From Desulfosporosinus shakirovi (GTDB taxonomy: Bacteria; Bacillota; Desulfitobacteriia; Desulfitobacteriales; Desulfitobacteriaceae), in contig NZ_JAJDOO010000004.1 in assembly GCF_020595055.1 (NCBI RefSeq), positions 62,001 through 126,000 on the forward strand: DNA of 64,000 nt, in the 5' to 3' direction. Shown here piece after piece: positions 24,830 through 33,758 of this stretch. Position 1 is the stretch's first letter; every line of letters begins with the position of its first letter. The position numbers and the translations under genes are program-made. Under the pieces are notes generated by a model. That model was given only the letters and a program-made list of their open reading frames with translations, was not told the origin of the DNA and ran no database searches.

Positions 24830-26082
24830 TGATCACGCCTCGCGATCCGATTATTTGATTTGGGCACAAGACTTAATTTTTTCTCTCGGAAAAGTTTCTC
24901 AATACCTGTAATAGGCATGTTTTGGTATTCTTGACAATAATCACAATGATGACATTCATTTGTTTTATCTTCCGGCTCAGTATAGGCACATATAACCCCT
25001 TCATAGTTACGGAGGATAACCTTATCAGCAGACTGGGAGATAAGGTATTGCGGGCTGACAGGGATTTTTCCTCCGCCCCCCGGTGCATCCACAACATAGG
25101 TCGGGACAGCATAACCAGATGTATGACCACGCAGTAGTTCGATGATTTCAATGCCTTTACTTACAGATGTTCTAAAATGATCGATGCCAGAAGATAGGTC
25201 ACATTGATATAGATAGTAGGGACGCACACGCATTTTTACTAAATCGTGTACCAACCTTTTGATGATATAAGGGCAGTCATTAATTCCTTTTAAAAGGACG
25301 GTTTGATTGCCGAGGGGAACTCCTGCATCTGCAAGTTTTCTACAGGCCTCTTTTGTCTCCGGCGTTACTTCTTGAGGATGGTTAAAATGAGTATTTAGCC
25401 AAATAGGATGATATTTACGCAGGACATTGCACAGATCATCTGTAATCCTCTGAGGTAAGACTACAGGTGTCCTAGAACCAAAGCGGACAATTTCCACATG
25501 ATCAATAGCTCTGAGACTCGATAGAATATAATCAATAGTATCATCACTTGCCAGTAGGCTGTCCCCTCCTGAAATCAATACATCTCTGATCTGGGGGGTC
25601 TTTTTTATATAGTCAATTGCTCTTTGCAGTTCTTTCTTGGGCAGGGCCATATCTGTCGAACCTGCCATTCTTCTCCGTGTACAATGACGGCAGTACACAG
25701 AACATTGATCGGTGATGAGAAATAACACTCTATCAGGGTATCTGTGTGTAAGTCCTTTAACTGGAGAATCGCGTTCCTCATGGAGAGGGTCCTCCATATC
25801 ACACTTTGCCTCCTCCATTTCTAGTGCCATTGGAATGGCTTGTTTTCGGATAGGGTCGTCATGATTGTTTTGACTGATGAGTGTAGCATAATAAGGAGTA
25901 ATTGCCATGCGTAGAGTTTTAAGGCAGTTATTTATACCGCTTATTTCATCTTCAGTTAGATCAACAACCTGTTTTAACTGTTCTACAGTTGTAATTCTGT
26001 TAGCGATTTGCCATTTCCAATCGTTCCATTGCTCTTCCGTTATATCTCGCCATAAGGTAATATCTTTATAGTTTCTTTGCAT
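24820..26082 (-). CDS. ablA: Lysine 2,3-aminomutase
   Basis: The 420-aa radical-SAM enzyme has the cluster motif C127-x3-C131-x2-C134 (CSVYCRHCTRRRM), SAM-binding SGGDSLL, the probable PLP lysine Lys339 in APGGGGKIPV, and a C-terminal zinc-type cluster (CHHCDYC). It converts L-lysine to L-beta-lysine. Pairing with ablB shows the role is osmolyte synthesis rather than lysine fermentation. GGAGTTCATC precedes the ATG. It is transcribed away from the SLC12-like transporter. Confidence 0.95.
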   Translation of the reverse strand: MQRNYKDITLWRDITEEQWNDWKWQIANRITTVEQLKQVVDLTEDEISGINNCLKTLRMAITPYYATLISQNNHDDPIRKQAIPMALEMEEAKCDMEDPLHEERDSPVKGLTHRYPDRVLFLITDQCSVYCRHCTRRRMAGSTDMALPKKELQRAIDYIKKTPQIRDVLISGGDSLLASDDTIDYILSSLRAIDHVEIVRFGSRTPVVLPQRITDDLCNVLRKYHPIWLNTHFNHPQEVTPETKEACRKLADAGVPLGNQTVLLKGINDCPYIIKRLVHDLVKMRVRPYYLYQCDLSSGIDHFRTSVSKGIEIIELLRGHTSGYAVPTYVVDAPGGGGKIPVSPQYLISQSADKVILRNYEGVICAYTEPEDKTNECHHCDYCQEYQNMPITGIEKLFREKKLSLVPKSNNRIARRDQWE

Positions 26083-26439
26083 GATGAACTCCTTCTAAGA
26101 TATTTGGATTATTGTTTCACCTTTACCCTTACCGTATACAACGATTTGATTCTATGTATAATCATGTCTTAAAAAGATGTGCTGTTTAGAACTCTTGAAT
26201 CTCAAGAAGTTAGGTGAAGTATTTTTCTACGGGTTGGATTATAAGGGAATTACAAATTTTCATATTGTAAAGGATTATCCACATCTCTGTCGAAACTATT
26301 TCGGAATGGATAGAAGTAAGGGAAGGTCATACTAAACAGGTTCACATAATGCAGTTCGGATTTTAGCAAAACTCCACTGCAGAATTATTGAAAAATAGAA
26401 CGTATTAAAAGACTAATACTGAATAAAGGAACTTGAATT
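26083..26439. other. Divergent intergenic region ablA / SLC12-like gene
   Basis: A 357-bp region between two divergent starts. Promoters for both genes must lie here, but no -10/-35 pair with good spacing stood out. No structured leader or coding frame was seen. Confidence 0.35.
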
Positions 26440-28566
26440 ATGAATAAAAATATCTCGAAAAATATAGGTTTGGGAACTATTGAAGGTGTTTTTATTCCTA
26501 CAATTCTAACTATATTGGGGGTAATACTCTATCTTCGCTTGGGGTGGGTAGTCGGAAATGTCGGATTTATAGGAACTCTTACCATTATTGTTTTAGCCCA
26601 TGTCATAACACTTTTTACAGGTCTCTCTGTTGCCTCTATGGTATCCAATAGTGAAATTGGGGCAGGGGGAGCGTATGCTATCATCTCCCGTTCCTTGGGA
26701 CTTGAAGCAGGTGGAGCAATCGGCATACCTCTTTTTCTTTCTCAGGCCTTTTCAGTAGCATTCTATATTATTGGCTTTGCTGAACTTTGGCATAGCTTTT
26801 TTCCAGCGCATCACATATTAGCTGTTTGCATTATTACCTGGTTAGTTTTAGCAGGTATCTCCTTGTTTAGTGCAAAGTTAGCATTTAGGGTTCAATACTT
26901 TATCCTTTTTGCAGTAGTCCTTTCCCTTATATCCTTTTTTGCCGGACCTTCCATAAATGAAGGACCTGTTTTATTATGGGGGAAAATGCAAGAAGCGACC
27001 TACTGGGAAACCTTTGCAATCTTTTTCCCAGCTGTAACAGGGATATTGGCAGGTGTGAGCATGTCAGGTGAACTGAGGAATCCTAGAACAAGTATTATCA
27101 GAGGTACACTGACGGCTATTGTGCTGGGCTTTGTAGTCTATGTTCTAAGTGCATTTTGGTTTGCATATCGTGTTCCGGAAGAAATGCTTCTTAAAGATAC
27201 TTCGATCATACTCCGGTTAGGATTTTCAAAAACTTTAATAATTGCTGGAATTATGGGCGCTGTTCTATCTTCAGCTTTATCAACCTTGGTTGGTGCCCCC
27301 AGAACTTTAGCTGCTTTGGCAGAGGATCGACTCGTTCCCTTTTCAAAAGGTTTAGCATTAAAAGCCAAAAATGGAGAACCACGCAATGCCATAATATTAT
27401 CGGCCATTATTTCTTTAGCTGTTTTGCTAGTGGGTAATTTAAATATGTTGGCGAGCTTGCTAACCTTATTTTTCTTAATGACATATGGAACGATCAACTT
27501 GACGGTGTTAATAGAACAGGCAACCGGCGTAGTTAGTTTCAGACCACAAATGCGGATTTCTATTTTAATCCCAATCATTGGCTTCCTGGGCTGTATTTTC
27601 TCGATGCTTCTTATAAGTAAACTATTTACGCTGGTTACTTTTATTATTATTAGTATGATCTATTATTCGCTTGCCAAAAGAAATCTAATCTCAACCACAG
27701 GAGATATCAGAGGAGGTCTTTTCGCTCTTATTTCTGAATGGGCAGCACAAAAAGCGATGTCTCGACCTTACCATCCCCGTTTGTGGAAACCTTTTCTCTT
27801 AGTACCTGTCGAAAATCATGACGATTTGCGTCGCATTATTCGTCTGGTGAGAAGTATTATCTACCCTTCCGGAAGACTATATTGCCTAACGATGAACACA
27901 CATACAGACCGCATTGAACCTCAACTGAATCTTGAGCTGGACAATATTTTGTTACCTTTAAAGGAAGAACATCTTTTTAGCCAAAAAATCAATTTAGATA
28001 GCCAAAATGGTTTTGTTATTGATCTCCCCATTGTTATGCAGACTCTACTTAATACCTTTTTACCTCCAAATGCCGTTCTTTTCACGATCAGTCATGATGT
28101 AAACAAACGTATTTTACTTGAACAAATGCTCCATCAAGTACGTCCTTTAAAACTTGGGGTTATTTTACTTTATGTTCATCCTAAATATGGTTTTGGACAA
28201 GAGCGGAAGATAAATCTTTGGCTCAGAGACAAAAGCCCTAATACGAATCTGGCGGTATTAACAGCACTACAATTATTTAGAAACTGGGATGGATTATTGA
28301 CTTTGTCAAGAACTGTCACGGCAAAGAAGGAAGCTGCCCGTGCTGCTGTGCAGATGGAATTGTTTAAAGAAAAAGCACGTCTGCCTGTTAACACTGAAAT
28401 TAATATCATACAGGGAGATTTCACAAAAGCTATTATTTCATATAATACCGACATAACAATTGTCGGTATGCCTAAGACTTATCAACAAATCCTTGATTTG
28501 GTAGAAATAATCCCGAATACTGTCATTTTTGTTTCTGATTCAGGATTGGAGAGTGCTTTAGTTTAA
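26440..28566 (+). CDS. SLC12-like (cation-chloride cotransporter-type) APC-superfamily transporter
   Basis: The 708-aa protein has ~12 membrane segments in the first ~430 residues, beginning GLGTIEGVFIPTILTILGVI and LRLGWVVGNVG. That is the TM1 signature of the Na-K-Cl/K-Cl cotransporter family. Other conserved parts are SNSEIGAGGAYAIISRSLGL and FFPAVTGILAGVSMSGELRN. The C-terminal ~270 residues form a soluble regulatory domain (LLVPVENHDDLRRIIRLVRS, then ITIVGMPKTYQQIL), also as in this family. Divergent arrangement with ablAB suggests a role in osmotic or ion balance. The transported ion cannot be inferred. A truncated copy of its 5' part lies at 15627-15724. Confidence 0.88.
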   Translation: MNKNISKNIGLGTIEGVFIPTILTILGVILYLRLGWVVGNVGFIGTLTIIVLAHVITLFTGLSVASMVSNSEIGAGGAYAIISRSLGLEAGGAIGIPLFLSQAFSVAFYIIGFAELWHSFFPAHHILAVCIITWLVLAGISLFSAKLAFRVQYFILFAVVLSLISFFAGPSINEGPVLLWGKMQEATYWETFAIFFPAVTGILAGVSMSGELRNPRTSIIRGTLTAIVLGFVVYVLSAFWFAYRVPEEMLLKDTSIILRLGFSKTLIIAGIMGAVLSSALSTLVGAPRTLAALAEDRLVPFSKGLALKAKNGEPRNAIILSAIISLAVLLVGNLNMLASLLTLFFLMTYGTINLTVLIEQATGVVSFRPQMRISILIPIIGFLGCIFSMLLISKLFTLVTFIIISMIYYSLAKRNLISTTGDIRGGLFALISEWAAQKAMSRPYHPRLWKPFLLVPVENHDDLRRIIRLVRSIIYPSGRLYCLTMNTHTDRIEPQLNLELDNILLPLKEEHLFSQKINLDSQNGFVIDLPIVMQTLLNTFLPPNAVLFTISHDVNKRILLEQMLHQVRPLKLGVILLYVHPKYGFGQERKINLWLRDKSPNTNLAVLTALQLFRNWDGLLTLSRTVTAKKEAARAAVQMELFKEKARLPVNTEINIIQGDFTKAIISYNTDITIVGMPKTYQQILDLVEIIPNTVIFVSDSGLESALV

Positions 28567-28668
28567 ATAAGGCTTTGCTTTCGTTTCAGAAGTAACTTGG
28601 AAGATTAAAGTAAACCCAATTAACTGGCTAAGTATTGTTAGAATTGTACACAACAAGCACAATAAACG

Positions 28669-28695
28669 AGGGCGGCGAAAGTCGCCCTTTCTTTA
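28669..28695 (+). terminator. Terminator after the SLC12-like gene
   Basis: AGGGCG and CGCCCT form the stem around GCGAAAGT, followed by TTCTTTATG. Confidence 0.65.
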
Positions 28696-28886
28696 TGTCT
28701 AAACGTAACAAACCGTGGTATATTGCAACATTACCAAGTATGAACCGCAGCAATCGACGCTCTCAAGATGGCTTAGTAATAGAAGGGAAGCAGCCAAGGC
28801 GACTACCGACAGTCTTAAGAATCTCTAGTGGACGCAGAGATCATGAGAAACTAATCAGGATTTACTATATCTAGGAAAAATTATGC

Positions 28887-28943
28887 TTGACAATTTTTTA
28901 TTTCATACTATTATGAATATATAGACATATAGATGTATAGACA
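28887..28943 (+). promoter_or_regulatory. Promoter and tandem-repeat operator for the MFS gene
   Basis: TTGACA (28887-28892), a 16-bp spacer and TATTAT (28909-28914) make a good sigma-A promoter. Immediately downstream are three tandem 8-bp units, TATAGACA, TATAGATG and TATAGACA (28920-28943), covering the expected start of transcription. A repressor site is likely, but no regulator gene adjoins. Confidence 0.55.
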
Positions 28944-29038
28944 AGTCGGCAAAGGGGGCGATATAAAAAGAGGTAAATTAGGGTTGGCTTATGGTTGAGT
29001 TGCGTTATACATAATTCTTTTATAGAAAGGAAGATATT

Positions 29039-30238
29039 ATGAATGAAAAAAGGCAGTCATTAGTATTACTGGCCATATTTTCTTTTGGTTTTATTGCTAT
29101 GGGTGTCGGAACCATTACACCTGCCATAGCAAGTATAGGAGGAGCATTCCCGAATATAAGTTTCAGTACTTTATTACTGGTATCCACGATTCCTGCTCTT
29201 GTATCTATTCCAGTTTCGATTATAGGTGGCAGTGTTGCAGGAAAATCTGTGAAATATAGGACATTGGTGCTCTTTGCATCATTGGTGTTCAGCATTGCAG
29301 GGGCAATTCCTTATTTTTTGCATGATTTCACCCATATATTGTTAGCTAGAGGTTTTTTCGGATTGGGTCTGGGGCTTATTATGCCCCTGAACAGTGCTTT
29401 GATGTTTAATCTTGTGCCACCTGACAAGCAGGCAAGTGTCATGGGAACAAATAGCGTTGTAATGAATATCGGAGGAATTGTGCTCCAATTGTTGGGCGGT
29501 GTTCTTGCCTCAGTAGACTGGAATTACAGTTTCCTAGCCCATGCCCTTGGTATAATCACATTTTTTATTGTTTTAATTTACCTTCCGGAGCCTCAGAAGG
29601 CAGAAATGCCTTTAGGTACTGAAGCGGTAAAACTAAAAATGCCCACTTCAGTCATAGGATGGAGTATAGTATTTGGGATAATTACAATTTTAGACTATCC
29701 ATCACTTACAAATATGTCTTCAGTACTTTTGACCATCAAGGCCAATGCTGCTGTTGCCGGCGTAGTTCTAATGTTTATGACTGTAGGAGGAATGGCAGCC
29801 GGAGCAGTATTTGGTAAAGTGTTTCAAAGATTAGGGAGGCAGACGCTTAATCTAGGGCTTGTCTTTTTTATAGTTTCCCAAATAATTTTTTCTTTTAGTC
29901 AAAGTGTAACCTTATTTATAATTGGTGAAGTGTGTTTAGGTATTGGCTTAACCTTTAGTATGTCATCGATTTATATGCTCGCCGGTTCGTCAATCCATCC
30001 CAGCCAGACTCCGATGGCTATGTCCATAATTGTCTCAGGAATGAGTCTGGGTGGATTCCTTTCCGGATACTTTTATGCCGCTATTATAGAGCCGTTGCAT
30101 ATCACTACTTTGAGATTTCAATACTATTTTGGGACAGCAGGATATTTAGCTATCTTAGTATTCTTCTTAATAATATTTGCAATCAAAAAACAATCAGCAC
30201 CTGTCGAACCTCCCACCCAACCCCAAATTGCGAAATGA
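29039..30238 (+). CDS. Major facilitator superfamily transporter
   Basis: The 399-aa protein has twelve predicted membrane segments. Features typical of drug/metabolite MFS exporters are the early GVGTITPAIASIGGAFP, GKSVKYRTLVLFASL between segments 2 and 3, and LARGFFGLGLGLIMPLNSAL in segment 4. The C-terminus is a short Pro-rich tail. AAAGGAAG precedes ATG 29039. It is monocistronic behind a promoter with tandem repeats. The substrate is unknown. Confidence 0.88.
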   Translation: MNEKRQSLVLLAIFSFGFIAMGVGTITPAIASIGGAFPNISFSTLLLVSTIPALVSIPVSIIGGSVAGKSVKYRTLVLFASLVFSIAGAIPYFLHDFTHILLARGFFGLGLGLIMPLNSALMFNLVPPDKQASVMGTNSVVMNIGGIVLQLLGGVLASVDWNYSFLAHALGIITFFIVLIYLPEPQKAEMPLGTEAVKLKMPTSVIGWSIVFGIITILDYPSLTNMSSVLLTIKANAAVAGVVLMFMTVGGMAAGAVFGKVFQRLGRQTLNLGLVFFIVSQIIFSFSQSVTLFIIGEVCLGIGLTFSMSSIYMLAGSSIHPSQTPMAMSIIVSGMSLGGFLSGYFYAAIIEPLHITTLRFQYYFGTAGYLAILVFFLIIFAIKKQSAPVEPPTQPQIAK

Positions 30239-30723
30239 AAGTTTTGCAGTCTAGTTTGATTTAACAACGTTATGCCATGTAAAAAAAACCAAAGGATCAA
30301 TCGGTGGGGATGTCTTTGCGCTTAATGCAGGAAGTGCGGCAGTGAAGGCGGTAGAATTGTAAAAGTGTAATAATAGGCCTGCGATTTAAGGAAGAGAATT
30401 GTCTTCTTGAATCTGTACATGGTGAAGGGGCTTAGTACGTATAACGGGAGTTTTGGGAGCAGTTTCCCTTAGCGGTGGCTAACCCTAAGCTGAAGTGCGG
30501 ATTGGCTTGCCATGGCAGCATCTTTCGATGGGTATGGTCCTAAAAGTTTATTAGAAACTACTATAATTGAGCATTTGAGATTAGCCCAAGTGTATGAAAT
30601 TAATGACTGGCTTCATCAGAGTAAATGTACGAACAAAGAAGTTGCGGCTTTGGTTCCGGTTGTTGTTGAAACCGCCAGGATGGGAGATTGCATCTTTAAT
30701 TAAATGGGGAAATAAGTAATCGT

Positions 30724-30760
30724 AGTCGGTTTTCCGTAGAGTTAGGAAAACCGACTTTCT
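30724..30760 (+). terminator. Hairpin terminator upstream of vanR-like gene
   Basis: A perfect 12-bp stem AGTCGGTTTTCC/GGAAAACCGACT with a 9-nt loop is followed by TTCTGCG. Confidence 0.6.
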
Positions 30761-30791
30761 GCGTTCTTCAAATTTAATATATTAAGAAAAT

Positions 30792-30809
30792 CTTAAGGTT
30801 TTAATAAGG
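30792..30809 (+). promoter_or_regulatory. Candidate VanR-type direct-repeat box
   Basis: CTTAAGG (30792-30798) and AATAAGG (30803-30809) are direct repeats at an 11-bp period, as OmpR/PhoB-class regulators require. A similar pair precedes the carboxypeptidase gene at 32719-32736. It lies ~90 bp before vanR and suggests autoregulation. Confidence 0.45.
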
Positions 30810-30899
30810 GAAATACTATGATAAAATTCTATATTTCTCGGTAACATGATATTATGATGGGTGTTTTTATTTACAAGCAGGAAGAAGAGGTTGGTACTT

Positions 30900-31598
30900 A
30901 TGGGCGTCAGTATTTTAGTTGTAGACGATGAACAGTCCATAGCGGATCTAATTGAAGTTTATCTAAAAAATGAAGGTTTTAAAGTCTGCAAATTTTATAA
31001 CGGCCAAGATGCCTTAAAGTGCATTATGTCAGAACAACTGGAGCTTGCAATACTTGATGTCATGATGCCGGACATTGATGGTTTTACCCTCTGCCAGAAA
31101 ATCAGGGAAAAGCACAATTTTCCTGTAATCATGCTGACGGCAAAAGAAGAAGAAATCGATAAGATTACCGGACTGACACTGGGTGCGGACGATTACATGA
31201 CAAAACCATTTCGGCCTTTGGAACTTGTTGCTCGTGTTAAGGCGCAGCTGCGCAGGTTTACCAAATATAATGCTTCCGAACCATTCCGCGAGGAAAAACT
31301 GATTGAATTTTCGGGTTTGGTATTAAATAAGGATAAACATGTATGTACTTTAAATGAAAAGCCGATGGCTCTTACTCCCACGGAGTTTTCTATTCTGTGG
31401 GTGCTGGGTTCCAATCGAGGTCGCGTAGTCAGTTCTGAAGAGTTATTTCACGAAGTTTGGGGGGAGAGGTATTTTATTAACAGCAATAACACAGTGATGG
31501 TACACATCCGGCATTTGCGGGAAAAGATGCACGATTCCGCAGAGCATCCAAAATACATAAAAACAGTGTGGGGGGTCGGCTATAAAATTGAAAGATAA
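30900..31598 (+). CDS. OmpR/PhoB-type response regulator, VanR-like
   Basis: The 232-aa protein has a receiver (ILVVDDEQSIADLIEVYLKN, Asp53 in LAILDVMMPD, Lys in MTKPF) and a winged-helix C-terminal domain (LTPTEFSILWVLGSNRGRVV, then NTVMVHIRHLREKM and TVWGVGYKIE). Sequence style is that of VanR. ATG 30900 follows GAAGAGG; a GTG-type frame extension upstream is not supported. Its stop overlaps the kinase start by 11 bp. Glycopeptide resistance ligase genes (vanHAX) are not present, so the targets are probably the adjacent cell-wall genes. Confidence 0.92.
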   Translation: MGVSILVVDDEQSIADLIEVYLKNEGFKVCKFYNGQDALKCIMSEQLELAILDVMMPDIDGFTLCQKIREKHNFPVIMLTAKEEEIDKITGLTLGADDYMTKPFRPLELVARVKAQLRRFTKYNASEPFREEKLIEFSGLVLNKDKHVCTLNEKPMALTPTEFSILWVLGSNRGRVVSSEELFHEVWGERYFINSNNTVMVHIRHLREKMHDSAEHPKYIKTVWGVGYKIER

Positions 31599-32712
31599 CA
31601 GAACGGGTGCTTTAAAAGCTTCGCTTATCTTCCTGGGGGTTGTCTTGTTATGTATTGTTACGGTGTGGCTGGTGGACCAAGTATTTAATGGAGTATTTTA
31701 TGAATGGTTTTCTAATAGATTTTATATTGAAGCAAGACATCAAAGTAACGAAAAGATAGGGGTTATTTTTAGAAGCTGGTATGAAATTAAAGAAATTTTG
31801 ATTGTTGTATTTTCTGCTCTGTTAATATTTTTAGCGTTTTGCACTTGTGTCTCAGCATATTTTTATGCTCGTTATAGAAGCAAAAAAGACATCAGCTTTA
31901 TTACAGACTCAATTAATTCCTTCATCAAGTCAAATAGTTATGATTTAACCTTGCCGGAAAAATATTCTGAAATTGAAAAACAGCTGATCAAGATAAAAGC
32001 GAACTCCCAAAAGAACGAGCAGCTTGTGCAAACGGAAATGCAGCGGAAAAATGATCTGATTACTTATTTAGCACATGATTTAAAAACACCGCTTGCTTCA
32101 GTTATCGGTTACCTGAGTCTGTTGGATGAAGCACCGGATATGCCGGCAGAGCAAAAAGCCAAATACCTTGGGATAGGTTTACAGAAAGCTTACAGGTTGG
32201 AAGAATTAATCAATGAGTTTTTTGAAATTACAAGGTTTAATCTCCAGTCTATCGTTTTGAATAAAAGCAAAATAAAACTCGCTTTTATGCTTGAGCAGAT
32301 GGCTGACGAATTTTACCCCATGCTCACCCCACAGGGCAAACAGGTTGCTATTCATGTCCCCGATGATCTCATCCTTGTGGGAGACGCAGATAAGCTTGTC
32401 CGCGTCTTCAACAATATTCTTAAAAACGCAATTGCCTATAGTTATAAAAACAGTGTTATTGAAATCATGGCCGATCAACAAGGGGAAAATGCCATACTAA
32501 CTTTCACTAACCAGGGAGATCTGATTTCTCCTCATAAGCTGGATACCATTTTTGAAAAATTTTACCGCCTAGACTCTGCCCGTTCTACAAACACAGGTGG
32601 GGCAGGGTTGGGCCTGGCGATCGCCAAAGAAATTGTCGCGGCTCATGGTGGAACGATCTCGGCAGAAAGTAACTTGGATCATACTATTTTTACGGTAAAG
32701 CTTCCGTCATAA
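31588..32712 (+). CDS. Sensor histidine kinase, VanS-like
   Basis: The 374-aa kinase has two membrane segments (SLIFLGVVLLCIVTVWLV and LIVVFSALLIFLAFCTCV) enclosing a ~45-residue extracytoplasmic loop. A HAMP-like linker, HisKA with His163 (YLAHDLKTPLASVIGYLSLL) and HATPase (NNILKNAIAYSYKN, GGAGLGLAIAKEIV) follow. TTG 31588 overlaps the regulator gene, indicating coupling. The short sensor loop is typical of VanS kinases that sense cell-wall stress or antibiotics. Confidence 0.92.
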   Translation: MKDNRTGALKASLIFLGVVLLCIVTVWLVDQVFNGVFYEWFSNRFYIEARHQSNEKIGVIFRSWYEIKEILIVVFSALLIFLAFCTCVSAYFYARYRSKKDISFITDSINSFIKSNSYDLTLPEKYSEIEKQLIKIKANSQKNEQLVQTEMQRKNDLITYLAHDLKTPLASVIGYLSLLDEAPDMPAEQKAKYLGIGLQKAYRLEELINEFFEITRFNLQSIVLNKSKIKLAFMLEQMADEFYPMLTPQGKQVAIHVPDDLILVGDADKLVRVFNNILKNAIAYSYKNSVIEIMADQQGENAILTFTNQGDLISPHKLDTIFEKFYRLDSARSTNTGGAGLGLAIAKEIVAAHGGTISAESNLDHTIFTVKLPS

Positions 32713-32718
32713 GTAATT

Positions 32719-32736
32719 CTTAAGAAGTTCATAAGA
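32719..32736 (+). promoter_or_regulatory. Candidate VanR-type box ahead of the carboxypeptidase
   Basis: CTTAAGA (32719-32725) and CATAAGA (32730-32736) are direct repeats with the same 11-bp period as those upstream of the vanR-like gene. They sit ~70 bp before the start of the carboxypeptidase gene. Confidence 0.45.
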
Positions 32737-32804
32737 GGAAATTCCAACATGGTTCCTTGTTCAGTGCTTAAATAGAAACAGCACAGAATAAGGAGCTTTT
32801 TATA

Positions 32805-33758
32805 ATGCGAAAAACTAAAAGAAAATCAAAGTGGACCCTTCTGTTAATGATAGGTGTTATTGTTATTGCTTTAAAATCTAACATTACTCTTAATGGTCAA
32901 TCATTGTTCGGAAAAATTGACGGTGATAAAGCTGGATCAGTTCCCGTATCAACAATATTTGATTCTGCTGATTTTATATCCTCAGACAATCTGCACAGTT
33001 CCAATGCGATTCTGGTTCGCTTAGATAATCAGAAAGTTTTGCTGGAGAAAAACTCTAAGCAAAAAGTTTTTCCGGCATCTTTGACCAAAATTATGACAGC
33101 AATCGTTGCAATTGAAAAGTTACCGGATTTACAGAAATCTATAGTTCTTCCCGATTCCATATTCCGGGAATTATACAAAGCAGATGCTTCAATGGCAGGA
33201 TTTACAGCGAATGAAAGAGTTCGGGCAATTGATTTGCTTTACGGCGTAATGCTTCCAAGCGGAGCGGAATGCTGTATTGGCCTTGCTGAACATATTGCGG
33301 GATCAGAAAAAGAGTTCGTTGAGATAATGAATCAAAAAGCAGCAGAGCTCGGTATGAGCAATACGCATTTTACCAATACAACAGGACTTCACGACGGTAA
33401 GCACTACACGACCGTCAAGGATTTGTCCATACTTCTGAGCTATGCGCTAAAAAACAACACATTCAAAAAAGTCTTTACAGCTTCACGCTACTCCACCCCA
33501 CCGACAAATGTACATTTCGGCGGGATTAGCTTTTATAGCACAATGTTTAAAAATCTGGCAAATCCAGTGATTGAGGGTGGGAGATTTTTGGGCGGCAAGA
33601 CCGGATACACCAATGAAGCCGGACTATGTCTGGCAAGCCTTGCCCAGAAGGATGGCAAGGAATATATACTTGTGACGGCTGGAGCCAAGGGTAATCATGA
33701 GTCCGCGCAATACGCCATTGAAGACGCTTACACCGTGTATGAAAAATTAGGGAGATGA
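32805..33758 (+). CDS. Serine D-alanyl-D-alanine carboxypeptidase (S11 family)
   Basis: The 317-aa protein has an uncleaved-type N-terminal hydrophobic anchor (WTLLLMIGVIVIAL) and the three penicillin-binding motifs: Ser92-x-x-Lys95 (ASLTK), S152-G-A (PSGAECC) in place of the usual SGN, and Lys265-Thr-Gly (GGKTGYT). Such enzymes trim the terminal D-Ala of peptidoglycan stem peptides, which lowers glycopeptide targets. The altered second motif (Ala for Asn) is seen in a clostridial subgroup and may change beta-lactam sensitivity. It follows vanS by 92 bp with its own regulator box. AAGGAGC precedes ATG 32805. Confidence 0.9.
   Translation: MRKTKRKSKWTLLLMIGVIVIALKSNITLNGQSLFGKIDGDKAGSVPVSTIFDSADFISSDNLHSSNAILVRLDNQKVLLEKNSKQKVFPASLTKIMTAIVAIEKLPDLQKSIVLPDSIFRELYKADASMAGFTANERVRAIDLLYGVMLPSGAECCIGLAEHIAGSEKEFVEIMNQKAAELGMSNTHFTNTTGLHDGKHYTTVKDLSILLSYALKNNTFKKVFTASRYSTPPTNVHFGGISFYSTMFKNLANPVIEGGRFLGGKTGYTNEAGLCLASLAQKDGKEYILVTAGAKGNHESAQYAIEDAYTVYEKLGR

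Larger units (their letters stand above)
28567..29038. other. Intergenic region with terminator and MFS promoter
   Basis: No convincing gene is present. A 79-codon frame inside it (28635-28874) spans the terminator and lacks a ribosome binding site. The region holds the transporter's terminator (28669-28695) and a good promoter with an 8-bp triple repeat (28887-28943). Confidence 0.5.
30239..30899. other. Gene-poor region with remnants
   Basis: Translation of ~30294-30362 gives KGSIGGDVFALNAGSAAVKA and a stop, resembling the C-terminus of an FAD-dependent reductase; no upstream part survives. A 63-codon frame (30512-30703; LLETTIIEHLRLAQVYEIND) lacks a ribosome binding site and a recognisable family, and may be another remnant. 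The terminator at 30724 and the vanR promoter region lie at the right end. Confidence 0.4.

Noticed and set aside
28635-28874. 79-codon frame after the SLC12-like gene
   Set aside because: It spans the transporter's terminator, has no ribosome binding site and resembles no family.
28920-28943. CRISPR-like array
   Set aside because: The three 8-bp units are far too short and have no spacers; no other regularly spaced repeats were found in the window.
30294-30362. Short peptide KGSIGGDVFALNAGSA as a gene
   Set aside because: Only a C-terminal tail with no start or upstream domain; treated as a remnant.
30512-30703. 63-codon frame as an independent gene
   Set aside because: No ribosome binding site and no family; kept only as a possible remnant in the gap description.
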